DNA of 64,000 bases from Neckera pumila. Its lineage: Eukaryota > Streptophyta > Bryopsida > Hypnales > Neckeraceae. Below, piece by piece: positions 22,741-34,921 of the stretch; within the stretch, counting starts at the first letter, position 1; the number at the start of each line of letters is the position of its first letter. Where the stretch lies: the NCBI GenBank assembly GCA_963969595.1, contig OZ018409.1, positions 41,739,282 through 41,803,281 of the forward strand. The letters are read 5' to 3'. The position numbers and the translations under genes were made by a program. The notes beneath the pieces are model-generated. The model had not been told where the DNA came from and searched no databases. It saw only the letters and a program-made list of their open reading frames with translations.

Positions 22741-24659
22741 TAATCCTAGAAATGAAATGGATGACTTTAGAAATGAAGAATGCACCGCTATTGGTTCAAA
22801 AACTAGATCATGTTTTAGGGAGTACCTTGGTCATGGATTGGTTTTCCTTCCAGAGTTAAACAAACGACAAGACCAGTTCCTTGGGCTTGGTTTCAAGTGA
22901 ATCTTTGACAAAAAGTAGCTTCAAGATTGTTTGGGAATGTTTCAATGTACTTGACCTACTTCTATAATAAAATAAAAAAAGGTTTGTCAAGCACCGCGTG
23001 TAGGCTCCAAAATCAAAGTACTATTCATTAATCAAGTCTACATGTGCTAATTGTACAATCCTTAGGCAACAAGCAAGACCCATGTCTCACTTCAAGGAGA
23101 TTTTTTATCCTACTTTGGGTTGCTCGCTAGGCCAAGACAGGTTGTTTGAGGGTTAACTCTTAGATCGAGAAGCCAAGGAAAGAAAACCTCTCAAAATCCA
23201 TGATTGGTCTTTGAGAGGTCAATCACTGGAGATCATGGTCTTAGGAAGTTGCACAAAGTGAGGGGAGGGCACAAATGTGTACAATTTATTGTTTTATCAT
23301 ATTTTCTAAACTATAACAGTTCATCATGTGAGTTTATTTAATTGATTGGATATGCTACCTTTTTTAGGCCAAGGGTCATTTAGAATTAGAGTCAAGTCCA
23401 CCTATTGCAACGGGCCTAACTACAATTCCAAAGGACTCAAGACTTGTGCACTTTATTGCTACAAGAGGACAAAAGTGTTGTCTATGTCATTCTCTCCCTT
23501 GGACTTAAAATTTTGAATTCAAACGTACAATCTTTGGTCTTATCAATTTTAGAAGCTCTCATTGGTTTAAAATTTATTATCCATGACTTCTTACCTCTAG
23601 TGTAAAGAGGCTTTCAGATTCATAGTGTCCATTGAATGGATCTGGAGGAACTTCCTGTGAGAGCTCCATTAAATAGATGAAGTACATGTAAATGTTTAGA
23701 AAACAATTTTTGTCTATTATTTAGCAATGTATGTAACCAGCATGGTCACTTTGTATTTCATGATTGATTTTTGTGCAAGGTCCTAAATCAACACATGTAG
23801 GAATAGAAATAAAAGGAAAAATTACAAAAAAAAAAATCTAATTTTGAAATTCTTCATAGGGATTAAGTAAGAAGATCATCAATTCAAGATCACTATATAT
23901 GGAGGGGCTATCCACTTGTGAACTCCATCATAGAACTTTCCCTTTCCCTTGCAATTATGACCTATAAACACAATCATGAAAATATTGGATATAAAAATCT
24001 ACAAATTGGACCATTTTTTTAAAAACATCTCACCTATTATAAAATCATATTACATAAACTTCAAAAACAATATACCTTTAACACTCCCCAATAATAAAAA
24101 TTCAATTTTTTCAATTTGAATAATTTGAATTAAATACTTCATTGAAAACTATCTATCACAAATTGGAAAAATTCCCCCAAATGACAACTTTTCACGTGGA
24201 AATTTCAATAAGATGCAAAATTTGACATTGTCTTTGCAGCTACTGCAAGCTTTGATCTCTAAAGAACCAAGTAGCCTATTCAAAGGATAGTTGGAATTTA
24301 GATAGGTATTGATGAATTTAAAAATAAATGAATCTTTTTTGAAATTATGACACAAGATAGAGATGTTCACCTCATTCATGGGAATGTAAACAAAATTCCA
24401 ATTGGAAGCCCAAACCAAAAGTTATGTGGTATGAAAAAATCTTGGCTTGCAATTTAGATAATTTTGGCATCTGTATTGAGTTCTTCATCCATTTATGAAA
24501 TTTGGCATGTATATAATTAATTTGATATCATATACAATTTAAAAAAAAATACTTTTAGCGCAAAAATCTTATTCTAAGAGGAGTCAAAACTCTACTAACC
24601 TTGTCAGGCAAGTTTGAAAGAAATCTTTTTATATAACTAATGTTGTTATCTTGAGAACT
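22741..24659. other. AT-rich spacer with nothing recognisable
   Basis: No convincing frame, inverted ends or RNA gene. The minus-strand frame 24149-24418 has no family features. Confidence 0.35.
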
Positions 24660-24907
24660 CATTAGATGATATTTTGGGGTGTAAAGGGCTGTTTCAGCCT
24701 TATTTATCTTATTGGTATGAACAATAATGCTATCAAAATATTTAGTTAATTAAATTAAATTAAATTAATATTTAAAAAATAATAAAATATTATTATCTGA
24801 TGTGGCAGTCACTGTGCTACGCCAGCCAACTGCTGCAACAAAGTTCCCATAGTCCGGAAATTCAAGGGAACTCACAACCCTTTAGCCCCCCAAAATGTAA
24901 TCTAATG
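24660..24907. repeat. CATTAGA-group MITE
   Basis: It starts CATTAGATGATATTTTGGGG and ends CCCCAAAATGTAATCTAATG, 248 bp. The core has GATGTGGCAGTCACTGTGC, as in the copies near 4.5-7 kb. Confidence 0.7.
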
Positions 24908-25594
24908 ACATTGCCAAAATTCTTGAAATTATTTACACACATTTCAAATGTTTATTACTAAGTTTTACCAATTGAATTTAAAAAATTTCCTCTTTGCACA
25001 AGAAGTCATTAAACAACAACATGTATATTGCTAATATATTTGCCTCCTCATCTTCCAAGGTAAATTAGAGTAAGGTTGATCCCTTAAGTATTTCTAAAAT
25101 TTTGCATAAGTGTATCTAATAAGATTTAGTTTTCAATGGTGTAAATCCATAATTTTGCATAATTTTGCATAATCCATAATTTTGTGAAGAGCAAAAATTT
25201 TGCACCAAGAAGGCTAAAACTCTTGAAGTTAGTGAACCCCATTTCGTTTGAGTTAAAAGAATTTTATTATTATTATATTCATTAGAATCTTTCAATCCAT
25301 GCAGTCAAATGAGCTAAAAAACTTTCTAGAAATTTATATAATTGTCTCCTATTGTTTTATATGCTTGAAGTTTAAATAAAAAGTATTTACTTTCAAATTT
25401 GGCCAATGCAAAAAAAATGGCAGTTGTCTCTCAAAAAGCATTCAATGTCCGTTCATTGGATGTTAATCTCCCGCTCATTGAGATGGGCAATAATTTCTCC
25501 TAATATCATGCACATAATTTTAGGATCTTTCTTTCAGGGTAAAGGAAATTTTACCAGTTAGGGCTACTTCAAAGTTGGCAATAATGGATTAAAG
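24908..25594. other. AT-rich spacer
   Basis: I see no feature beyond a short local repeat of AATTTTGCATAATCCAT near 25140-25180. Confidence 0.35.
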
Positions 25595-26079
25595 GATTAT
25601 AATGTTTGATCAAGAGGGTGTTAAAACTGTGCAAATCATTTGAAGTCTTTCAATCCTCTTTTTTAATTTACATGTCAAATCTAAAATTGAAGTTATGAGA
25701 AAAATGTAAGGTTAAAGGATATCATATATAAACAACCATGATTGATTCGCAGCTTCTCAAAATCTAATCTACAATTTTATTATACAAGTTTCTAACGTGA
25801 TTTCCTCCACCCCAAAAATCTAGTATATTTGAGGCTCATCTCCAAGAACCTCTAACATTCTAAAAAAAAATATTCGTAATGGTCTTCCTGGGTGTTTTTT
25901 TGGCACAAAATCTTCAATAGAAAAATTATAATTTGTTTTCTTTCAAATTTGGTTGTTTGATGCTTAAAACATACTTTAAGGGATAACAAATTTTTTTACC
26001 AAAAACAATACTTTGGTAAGATTTTATTTCAAAACTTAGTTGACACCAAGATATGGCACCTTTGGCATTTACGGATTAA
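25595..26079 (+). repeat. TTAA-flanked element, type C, 5'-truncated
   Basis: It matches the right part of the full copy at 42588-43233 (shared blocks: GGATTATAATGTTTGA, then the AATCTTTCAAT and GAGGCTCAT words). Its right terminus GGCATTTACGGATTAA abuts directly on the next type A element, sharing the TTAA at 26076-26079. Confidence 0.55.
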
Positions 26080-26978
26080 CTCCTAATAGCCCAAGGCTTT
26101 TTTCTGCCAAAAAAACACCCAAAATTGCCATTTTTATAGCAAAGAGTAAAAAAAATTAAATTTTTCTTTTTTTGCTCAACTCAACGTAGGATCTTACACC
26201 TAACTAGAATGAAAATGTGTGGAAAAAGTTTCAGAAATTTTGAATGCATAAATTGCAAGATATCTGCATTTAAAGTGGAAAGAGCAAGTTTTTCAGCACA
26301 TTGCGGGACTATATTTTATGATTGAACAATTTTAACTTAAATGTTGTGCACTAGAAAGTTCTTAGCTTTGAATCTTTATAGTGGAGAACTGAGTTGAGAG
26401 TCTAGGAGGAAAGAAAATCCCAAAAAACTTAATTTTTTCATTATTAAATAAATTGTTAAGTAGAAGTAGGTACGAGATAGAAGGAAAATCTAAAATATTA
26501 ATATCTTTTATATGGAATTAAAAAGCACGAATTCCAATGGTGAGATTGTTTTAGCAAAAAAACTAAACATTGTGCAATTTCTTTTTTTTAAAATTGTAAA
26601 AATTGCATTCAAAGATGAATCCTACAAGTTATTTTTTTTGGAAGATGCTTTAAGTGCCCGAAAAACAAGATTGTCCACAACTTTCTCAGAACAAATCCAA
26701 ATGAAATGAATCAAAGCTTTCCAAATAGACATAAATATAATCTATAAGGAAAAAAAAAAAAAAAAAAATTGTGCTGCCCCTTCTCCTCTGTTTTGAGCTT
26801 ATTTGAGCATAACTTTTTTCCCGGACACCAATTGAAGAAAAAGTTGTATGTTCTGGAAACTCAACGGGGGTTTTATCTTAAAAAAGAATTTGGATAATCA
26901 CAACAAAAATTCAGCCTATAGGTACCTATCTGAAATCCCATTTGTTCCCCAAAAGAACAATGAGCTTTAAGGGGTTAT
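26076..26978 (+). repeat. TTAA-flanked element, type A
   Basis: It starts TTAACTCCTAATAGCCCAAG and ends GAGCTTTAAGGGGTTAT. This is a diverged full-length copy of 903 bp, with the last A of TTAA mutated. It is non-coding; the 65-codon frame at 26512 is not conserved as protein in other copies. Confidence 0.8.
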
Positions 26979-27206
26979 GATGTTCACACTGATTGCTAGC
27001 TAAATATGAAAAATAAGTTTTAATACTTCTAATTTTATATGAGGATTCAAACCACTTCAATGTCTTGCTATCTATATCTACAAATCCTACCCACCCACTC
27101 ACACAAAAAAACAAGTCTCTCTATATAGTACCAAATTTGTATAATCCTTTATGGTCTTAGGTCAAAATATGGTTTTTTTTCAAAAAGGTTGGATGTGGAT
27201 GTCCAA

Positions 27207-27738
27207 TAAGGTGGGCACCCCTAAATGCATCACTGACCCTAAACCGTCATCTTTACTTTGTGTACATCTCCAAAATCAATCATGTACCTATGTCACAGAA
27301 GAAACTATTAAAGAACCAAACTTTGTTCCTGCATAATTTTTGCATACGGTTTTAAAATGCATTAGAGGACATTTGAGGCCTCTAGAAGACTATTTCAGGC
27401 CCATTCCCAATGTTGTTCTGATTCTGTGAACAACCGGTATGGGCTGTCAATTTTTTAAAATTTTTCCCAAATATCATTCTAAGCATTTTTTTTCCAAAAA
27501 TGATGTGGCACGGTGTCGACCACATCAACCAGCTGCTTTCCCAGCGTTCCCGCAGTCTAGGAACGCAAGGGAACTTGTAGTCTTCTAGAGGCCTCAAATG
27601 TCCCCTAATGTCACATTCTTTAGTGCGTTGAAACCTCCTTTTAAGTGCCAACAAGAAAATCAAAGAAAATTCAACCAATCTCATAATAATAATTATGCAC
27701 AAAAACAAAACGTGACGATTTGGGAGATACCTACTTTA
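27207..27738. repeat. TAAGGTGGG-ended MITE interrupted by CATTAGA MITE
   Basis: The left end TAAGGTGGGCACCCCTAAA and right end TTTGGGAGATACCTACTTTA are related to 13884-14157. The CATTAGA-group MITE at 27360-27610 splits it. Confidence 0.65.
27360..27610. repeat. CATTAGA-group MITE, nested
   Basis: It starts CATTAGAGGACATTTGAGGC and ends GCCTCAAATGTCCCCTAATG, with near-perfect inverted ends continuing into CTCTAGAAG/CTTCTAGAG. 251 bp. The core contains GATGTGGCACGG and GCGTTCCCGCAGTCTAGGAA. Confidence 0.8.
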
Positions 27739-27759
27739 AGTGTAATATAATAGAACTTC

Positions 27760-27862
27760 CATAAGGTAATAGCCACCATAAAGTAATCCACCGTAAGATA
27801 ATAGCCGCCAAAAGGTAATCCACCATAAGGTAATAGCCACCTTAAAGTAATCCACCACAAGG
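27760..27862. repeat. Tandem array of about 17-bp units
   Basis: Six alternating units of the forms ATAAGGTAATAGCCACC and ATAAAGTAATCCACCGT follow one another. It is non-coding and resembles a minisatellite inside or beside a decayed element. Confidence 0.7.
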
Positions 27863-27948
27863 ACCAAAAGAGAACATTACATTAGAGAGGATATTGCTTT
27901 AAAGAGGGGTTGCAACAATAATGAAGTTTTTTTTGTGACTACAGTTTA

Positions 27949-28619
27949 CTCTGATACCATGTATAACGTAGTTCTAAACTATGCCACGACCCGCACCTTG
28001 CTAACTACGGCTAACTCCTAACTTGTACAAGTATTTCACACACAAGTTAGTATTTCTACACTTCATAGTGAGAACAACTAAAACTAGTCACACACGGTTA
28101 GTTCAGCCCTTGGGGTCTCTCCATGTTTCACCCCCGGGTCCCCGCAACTTCTTACTTCGAGTCCTGAATGTGTTTTACCATAGCACCACTTCTCTCATGG
28201 TGACGCCACCCTTAGCACCGTCATTGTGGCACAGGCCTTCCTGCCACTAGTGTTGGTCTTCCCACGCAACACTAGGCACCCAATCGGAGTTAGCTCCCAC
28301 TTGACACAGCCGTGGTGTTTCCACCACAAACCCAGATCCCATGTCAGGTTCCACAGCGCGAGGTTACAACCATGTTATACCCTCCTTCACTTAGAGCACT
28401 TGATGTCTTCATCAAGATTAATCATGGGTCCCCCTCTCACACTAGTCTTGACGAGAGGAGCCGCATGTACACCCGTGCTTAGGAGTGACCACCAACTCCA
28501 AGGTGTCGCGTTTCCCATACCTTGCTTGGTGTGTCACTTTGTGCACTTGATCTTACTAACTTCTACCTTAGACTAGTTCTCTTGTTAGTATTCTCTTAAA
28601 TTCCCCTTAGTACATTGCA
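27949..28619 (-). mobile_element. Possible Copia-type LTR remnant (primer-binding site plus one LTR)
   Basis: On the minus strand TGGTATCAGAG (complement of 27949-27959) matches the initiator-tRNA-Met primer-binding site used by many plant Copia elements, directly after a possible LTR end (the LTR would begin TG at 27960 on the plus strand). The far LTR boundary is uncertain; a CA at 28618-28619 is only a guess. No gag or pol frames remain. The frames at 28023-28576 would then be LTR sequence, not genes. Confidence 0.35.
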
Positions 28620-28869
28620 CCCTTTTGATCATGCATGCCACAAGACAGGTAATGGACATTTTGAATTCCCAAGAGCGACATCTAGATTCTAAATTCAATG
28701 ATAGTTGTCTTTCTTTTTTTCTTATTTTTTCCATCTTCAATGCGTCCATGCCGGGACGGAAGGAATAATATCACTTTAGAGAGGCTTGAGTTCCAGAAGT
28801 TCACTTTATAGTTCACTTTCTACTGCATCCTTACTACCATACTGTGTTTTTAACAAATTCAGTAAAATC

Positions 28870-29770
28870 AATTTCGAATGCAAAACTTTAATATAATATG
28901 ATATGACAGTCCCAGTTGACAGAAAAAACAACACTATTACTGTGGTCCTTTTTTGGGTATGCTCCTCAGCCGTCACTCCACCGAGTTCTAGACTAGCTAG
29001 TGTAAACTTTTCTCTATTCCAGTGAGCTCTGAGCTCCAAAATGATTGGCGGATTTCAGCAACCCGGAGCGCCGGGTAAAGTTCGGAGGAAAAGGCCGGAG
29101 TGTGTTCGATCCTTCGGCCTCGGTCCGTCGCCTCGGGAACTGGTCCCGCTCCGTTCGTCGTCCCGTCGTCCCGTGGCTCCCGTCCCCGGCGGTTGCGATT
29201 TTCAAAAGGGCTTTTTGGCCCTGCTGCCAATCTGCCATTATACTTTATACCTCCAGTGGAAGCGTAATGTGAGAGTGGTGATTGGCCGCTGTGAAAGTGG
29301 AGCATATATTCCAATCATGTTTTGGGTCGTCTGAAAAGTGCGCCTAGATGAGACAGTCATTGATGTTGTTGTTTCTATTAGAGGACTCCCTGGAACGAGG
29401 GAGGAAAAAGGTGCATTGGCGGAGTCCACAGTGGGATCTGGAGTTCTGGACAGAGCCAAAAAATAGTATAGAAAAAACAGGCGGAAAATCTCTGTCATAC
29501 TTAATACCTGGGATACACTTGGGCGAGAATTCGGGACGGACCAGCCAGTCGCGACGACGTCACGGCGACTCGGGATTCGGGAAGATCGGAGGTTCGACGT
29601 TCGTCGCCCGGAAATGGGAAATCGACTGAGGAGGAGGCCGAAATGGGAAGTGCTGAGTCGCGGGGGGCCTGCTTGAGTTCCCACATTTAGAACTGAATGA
29701 CGGAGCTCATGCAGAGAGTGGCGGGGCCGCTATACACACGCCCCCGGGTGGCCCGTTATTATCCTCGGTG
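28870..29770. other. GC-rich island without recognised gene
   Basis: 29041-29200 is among the most GC-rich sequence in the window (many CG dinucleotides), with overlapping frames on both strands but no known domains (for example 29041-29334 and 29238-29684). It may be a former promoter/leader, a decayed gene, or a non-coding RNA. Confidence 0.3.
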
Positions 29771-29868
29771 GTAATCCCATTGGTGGGTGGTACTAAAAGT
29801 GATGTGGCATGTGATTATTTTATCTATTTTTGGCACATTGGGTTGGCGGCCACAACCAAGTACTAAGC

Positions 29869-31323
29869 TTAACCCTTATAGGACAACAATGGTGGGCTTA
29901 CATGTCAAATTTGGTAGGTAAGAAAAAATACTTAAAGATAAAAACAATTCCACCAATATTAATACATTTCACATGGTAGAAGAAACATAAAATTGCTTTC
30001 TATATTTCAGTACCAATGAATGCATCCACCCACCGGTACATATAAAGAGGCCCTAAACATCCATGAAGCTTTTTGAAGGCTTGGAGAAGTTCATACAGTC
30101 ATTTTTGAACAGATGAAAGTGAAACTTATACCAAAGATGCATATTTGTATAAACTTTGTGAATTTTATTTTTATTTTTTTATGATCAAATCTCTAAACTA
30201 AAAAACTATAGGGCTCAAAAGTTTAAAGGCAACTCAGACAACGTGCCAATAGAGAAGGCAAGTAGTTAGGTAAGTTGTGAACTTTTTTAATTAACTTTGA
30301 ATGCTTGTATCTTGCACTCTAGCTAGGAAGTCCAATAGGTTGAAATTTTTTCTACACATTCTCATAGTAATATAGGATAAGATGTTATTGAAAATGAAAA
30401 AAGCTTCCAATGTTTACTCTATGCACTAAAAAAATGGCAGCATTGGAACAATTTTAGAATCATTAGCTCAATTCTAGTGTAAATTCATGAAATTTATTTA
30501 TTTATTTATAACCTGATTTAGAGAAGGAAAGCTTCGTGTCGATTGTTGGGATTTGTATTTTTCTAAAAAACATTAGAAGAAATTTCAGGCCTCCGGAGGG
30601 CTGCTCCACGGCCCTCCGAGGTACCCTGAAATTTGCTTCTTTTTTGTTGAAAAACTTGTTTTTCCCCTATTTATGCCTTGTTGAAACTGCAGCAGCAGTG
30701 GCGCAGGAACCCAGAATTCCGAAAAAAAAACTATTAAAAAAAAAATTAATCTTAAAAAATTATTAAAAAAATTAAACAAAAAAAAAATTCACGAAAGCTG
30801 ACTGCTCCCCGCATCAATCAGGTTAGAGTGACAGACCAAGCTTTTAATAGCTTGATTTGTCACTCCAGAGCAGCCTTCCAAAGGGCTTACTTTTTTTCTA
30901 ATGTGTTCTCCTACAAAAATTGAAGTCTTGCTCACGAAATTGCTTTTGGGGGCATCTTCTTAGAACAAGATGATTTAGCGTACCTCTATTATTTTTGAAA
31001 ATTGGTATACAAGAAAATAGCATAACTACCTACCCAATGGTTATAATTCCAAAAGTTGGATAATGCCTCCTCCACAAAGTTAAGTAAAACTAGGTTGATC
31101 CTATTGGATGGGTCCTAAAATTTATTTTCTTCTAATTTGAAACATTATAATCTCGCAATTTACACTATTATATGGACTGAAAGTTTTTTCCACACATTTT
31201 TAAGGAAGGCTATTAAAAATTTGGAAAATATTTTCATATTTTAATTATACTTAATGCACTAGAAAGTGGACGACTTTGGAGGATTTTTCTTTTAGAAATC
31301 ACCTCCAATCCTTTAGTGGTTAA
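29869..31323. repeat. Diverged TTAA-flanked element with nested MITE
   Basis: The left end TTAACCCTTATAGGAC and right end AATCCTTTAGTGGTTAA keep the family signature. The interior near 31140-31200 resembles the type D copy at 41621-42206. It is enlarged by the MITE at 30571-30903. Confidence 0.55.
30571..30903. repeat. CATTAGA-group MITE (GGAGGGCTGCTC subtype)
   Basis: It starts CATTAGAAGAAATTTCAGGC and ends GGGCTTACTTTTTTTCTAATG. It shares CCTCCGGAGGGCTGCTC with the copy at 43783-44145. 333 bp, non-coding. Confidence 0.7.
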
Positions 31324-31791
31324 TTGGGATGACTTTGACATGGCATGTATTGGGAGGCTCCTCTAGCCTATACAATAGGGAAGCTGAATTACTGAACGTT
31401 AATTTGCAAAATTCAATGAAGGATCATTATAGAAAATCAGGACCCTATGGAAGGTTGTTAAGGGTCTGGCAAATGTACAATTATAGTGGGAAAAAAATTT
31501 AATAATAATTTTTTAAATAACAAAAAATATTTTTTTTATCAAAATTCTGACAGGGCACCTTGGCTAACTGCTCACCTTATAGATTGCCGGACAGTCTTTT
31601 TGGACTGATATTTACCTTAAATGCCCATTTTTATGCATCCATTTTGTCCAATCGAGGGTTCAAATTTTTTCTAATGGCATGCAAGGTGGTCCAGCCCATC
31701 ATCGTCTCCTTTCCAATTGCGTGGCCTATTGTTTGGCCCCAATTGCGTTCATTGCCCCATCCAAATTTGTCTAGAAAGTATCCTAAACCAT
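31324..31791. other. Spacer, probable decayed MITE
   Basis: The words CAGGACCCTATGGAAGG and GGGTCTGGCAAATG near 31440-31480 resemble the 53162-53432 MITE on the other strand. I see no gene; the frame 31560-31802 lacks family features. Confidence 0.35.
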
Positions 31792-32715
31792 TTAACCCCT
31801 AAAGGCCCAAGACCTTTTTTTTGCCAAAACTGCCATTTTTTTACCAAAGAGTGAAAAAAAATTGAATTTTTTTTTTTGCACATCTATCCATAGGACCTTA
31901 CACCTAACTACTATGAGAATGTGTGGAAAAAATTTCAGAATTTTTGACCACACAGATTGCAAGATATCTACATTTGAAGTGAAAAAAACAAATTTTTCAA
32001 CACATTGTGGGACTGGATTTTTTGACTTTGATCATTTTTAACTTAAAACTTTTGCAATGAAGAGTTTTGAGCTTTAAATGTTTATAGTGGAGAATTGAGT
32101 TGAGAATCTAGTAAAAAAAAGATGATTCAAAAAAACTTAATTTTCATTATTAAAAAAATTGTTAAGTAGAAATAGGTACAAGATAGAAGGAAAATCTAAA
32201 ATATTCATATATTTTAGATGGAGTGAAAATGCACTAATCCCAATGGTGAGACTGCTCTAGCAAGTAAACTAAACCATGCAAACAAAAAAAATTGAAAAAT
32301 TTGAAAAATTGCATTCAGAATTGAATCCTACAACATTTTTTCAAAAAAATGCTCTAACTGCCCGAAAAACAAGAATGTCCATAACTTTCTCACAACAAAT
32401 CCAAACGAAATGAATAAAAGCTTTCCAAATAGAAAAAAATATAATCTATGAGAGAAAAAATATTAAAAAATAAATAAATAAATAATCCATTTTTTTTTGC
32501 TGCCCGGACTGCCCACCGTCCCTTGTTTTGAGCTTATTTGGTCATAACTTTTGTTCCCGGGCACCGATTTTGAAAAAAATTATATTCCCACGAAGCTTAT
32601 CAGCTTTTCTACCTCCAAAAAAAGTTTCAAAAAATCAAGAGAAAATTTCAGCCCGTAGGTACTTGTCCCAAAATGCATTTGTCCCCCAAAGGGCCAATGG
32701 CCTTTTAGGGGTTAA
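31792..32715 (+). repeat. TTAA-flanked element, type A, full length
   Basis: It starts TTAACCCCTAAAGGCCCAAG and ends GCCTTTTAGGGGTTAA, 924 bp. The right TTAA (32712-32715) is also the left TTAA of the next element. Confidence 0.85.
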
Positions 32716-33973
32716 CCTCTAAAGTCCCATTGTCCTTGCAGGGGACAAAATGGATTTTGGGCAGGCTACTCGGCTTCAATATTTATCATTATTTTCTGAA
32801 ACTTTTTGTAAAGATGGAAAAACACATTAGCTTTATGGGGATATAATTTTTATTTCAATCGGTGCCTACGAGCAAAAGTTATGGCACAAAAGGTCCTTTT
32901 TTTTGGTGCTAAGGACAAAAATCTTCTCACACAAAAAAAATTTTAAGTTTTTTTCTCATACATTGTATTTTTATCTATATGGGAAGCTTTGATTCATCCC
33001 ATTTGGATTTGTTTTGTGATAGTTATGGACAATCTTATTTTTTGGGCAATTAAAGCATCTTCTTGAAAAAATAACTTGTAGAACTCATTTTTGAATGCAA
33101 TTTTTACAATTTTCCAGAAAAAATTGTTTGACAAGGCTAAGTTTGCTTACTAAAACAATCTCACCATTGGAATTATAGTGTTTGAATCCCATCTTAGAGC
33201 TATTGATGATTTAGTTTTTCTTTCAATCTTGGACCTATTTCTATTTAACAATTTTTTTAAGAATGAAAATCAAGTGAATTTATTTTGAATTTTTTTCCTA
33301 GATTCTCAATTCAATTTTTCAACATAAAAAAAACTAATTCAAAACCTATATTGCAAATTGTTTTTACAAATGGCGGTCAAAGTCATCTGAAATTGCAAGT
33401 CAGTGTTCAAAAAATCAAAATTTTCCAACTTTCAATGCTTACGTCTTCTAATTGTACACTCAAACTTTATGAAATTTTTACCACATGATCAGAGATAAGT
33501 TAAGTACAAGATCCTACGGTTAGATTCTAAAAAACACCAGAAGAAAGCTGCATTCTACTTGACAAAAATTGCGTTATGAATGTCAAATCTGCGTTTTACT
33601 TGATAGAAACTGCGTTGTACTCAACAAAATAGTGTCAAGTAGTTTTTGTTGAGTCAACAAAATAGTATCATGTAGTTTTGTTGAGTTCTCCATTTGTAAC
33701 CCAGAATTCCGTGTTTCAACATTTCAACACATAATTTGACAAGTAAAACGCAGATTTTTAACAAGTGAAATGTAGAATTTTGTTTTTGAAATGCAGAATT
33801 CTGCGTTACAAATAGAGAACTCAACAAAAACTACTTGATACTGTTTTGTCAAGTAGAACGCAATTTTCTCCTAGTGAGAATATAATTTTTTCTCTTTTCA
33901 TAGATGAACGTAGCAGAACTAGCAATTTTGAATCGATTTTGACAGAAAAATGCCTTGGAACTTTAGAAGTTAA
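32712..33973 (-). repeat. TTAA-flanked element, type A-like, reverse, with nested foldback
   Basis: It begins TTAACCTCTAAAGTCCC, runs through the reverse type A interior and ends TGGAACTTTAGAAGTTAA. It is lengthened by the insertion at 33535-33876. It closely parallels the reverse copy at 37833-38762. Confidence 0.75.
33535..33876. repeat. Nested foldback element with CACTA-like ends
   Basis: The ends CACCAGAAGAAAGCTGCATT and TTGCGTTCTACTTGACA (inverted on the right, finishing CTCCTAGTG) pair with each other, and the interior is further palindromic (TCAAGTAGTTTTTGTTGAGT and its complement). 342 bp. The CAC(C/T)AG termini resemble CACTA ends, but I do not see a clean 3-bp duplication. Confidence 0.6.
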
Positions 33974-34696
33974 GATTTTGACAAAATCTTACAAAACTCT
34001 AGCTTTAATGTCAATATGCGATAACGTGTTAGCCTCTGATTGGTGGATTCTTATGTACTAATAGATATTTAGAAGGGTAGTTATGGATTGTTGAGAGGGC
34101 GTTTATGTCTCCACTCTATGCACGGTTCTATAGTTCCAGACTGATTACTTCAAATATTAACAGAAATTACAGTTTTGATCAAAAAATTATAATTCCAATA
34201 TGGTTTGATTTGTGAAACAAACACACATCTTTGGAAAATATATGCCCTTCTTAGAATTGATCCCAGAATAGTCAGATTCCAAATTAGGGTGGTGATAGGC
34301 TATTCTACCTTAGTTGGACTCAGTGGTTGCCTTCATCAAAATCGTTGAAGAAATTGTAGTTGCTCAAAGGAATGGATAATGCTCCTCCAACTCCGTCATT
34401 GAAAAATTGGATGCTATAATAATAACTCCCCCTAATTGTAGGAATATTTGTTTCTCCCACTAAAGACAGGTTTGCACTTGGTGTCAGGAGGGGTGATGTT
34501 TGCAATGTGAATCTAATTCATAAGTAGGTCGAAATTCACTCCTAAGACCTTCAATAACATCACTCTTTAACACCATGTGCGAACATATCTTAAGTCTTGT
34601 AATCAAGTTTGGGTCATAGATGCTAGCAAGAATTCAATCCACAAATCTCATGGGCCCAAGCAAGTTCAATAAGTTTGACCGTCACTTCACTTATCC

Positions 34697-34921
34697 TACT
34701 ACACTAAAAATTGTATTTAATGTCACCTATATTAATTGATTTTAAAATGTTGTAAAACTTTTAATCTTAAAGAATACTTGTACCAACTATGTTTATAGAG
34801 CTCTTCTTTTTTGAATAGTATTGATATCTTTGATCTTGGTGAAAAAAATCATCTTTTGTAAAAAGTTATAGCCTTGAGTAAGTTGATAAGGGTGACATTA
34901 AATACAATTTTTGGTGTAGTG
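34697..34921. repeat. Small CACTA-like MITE
   Basis: The left ACTACACTAAAAATTGTATT and right AATACAATTTTTGGTGTAGT form about 30-bp inverted repeats of CACTACAC type (first C substituted at the left). 225 bp and non-coding; flanking duplication not clear. Confidence 0.6.

Noticed and set aside
27760..27862. Regularly spaced repeats considered as a CRISPR-like array
   Set aside because: Units are contiguous with no unique spacers, in a plant genome; it is a minisatellite.
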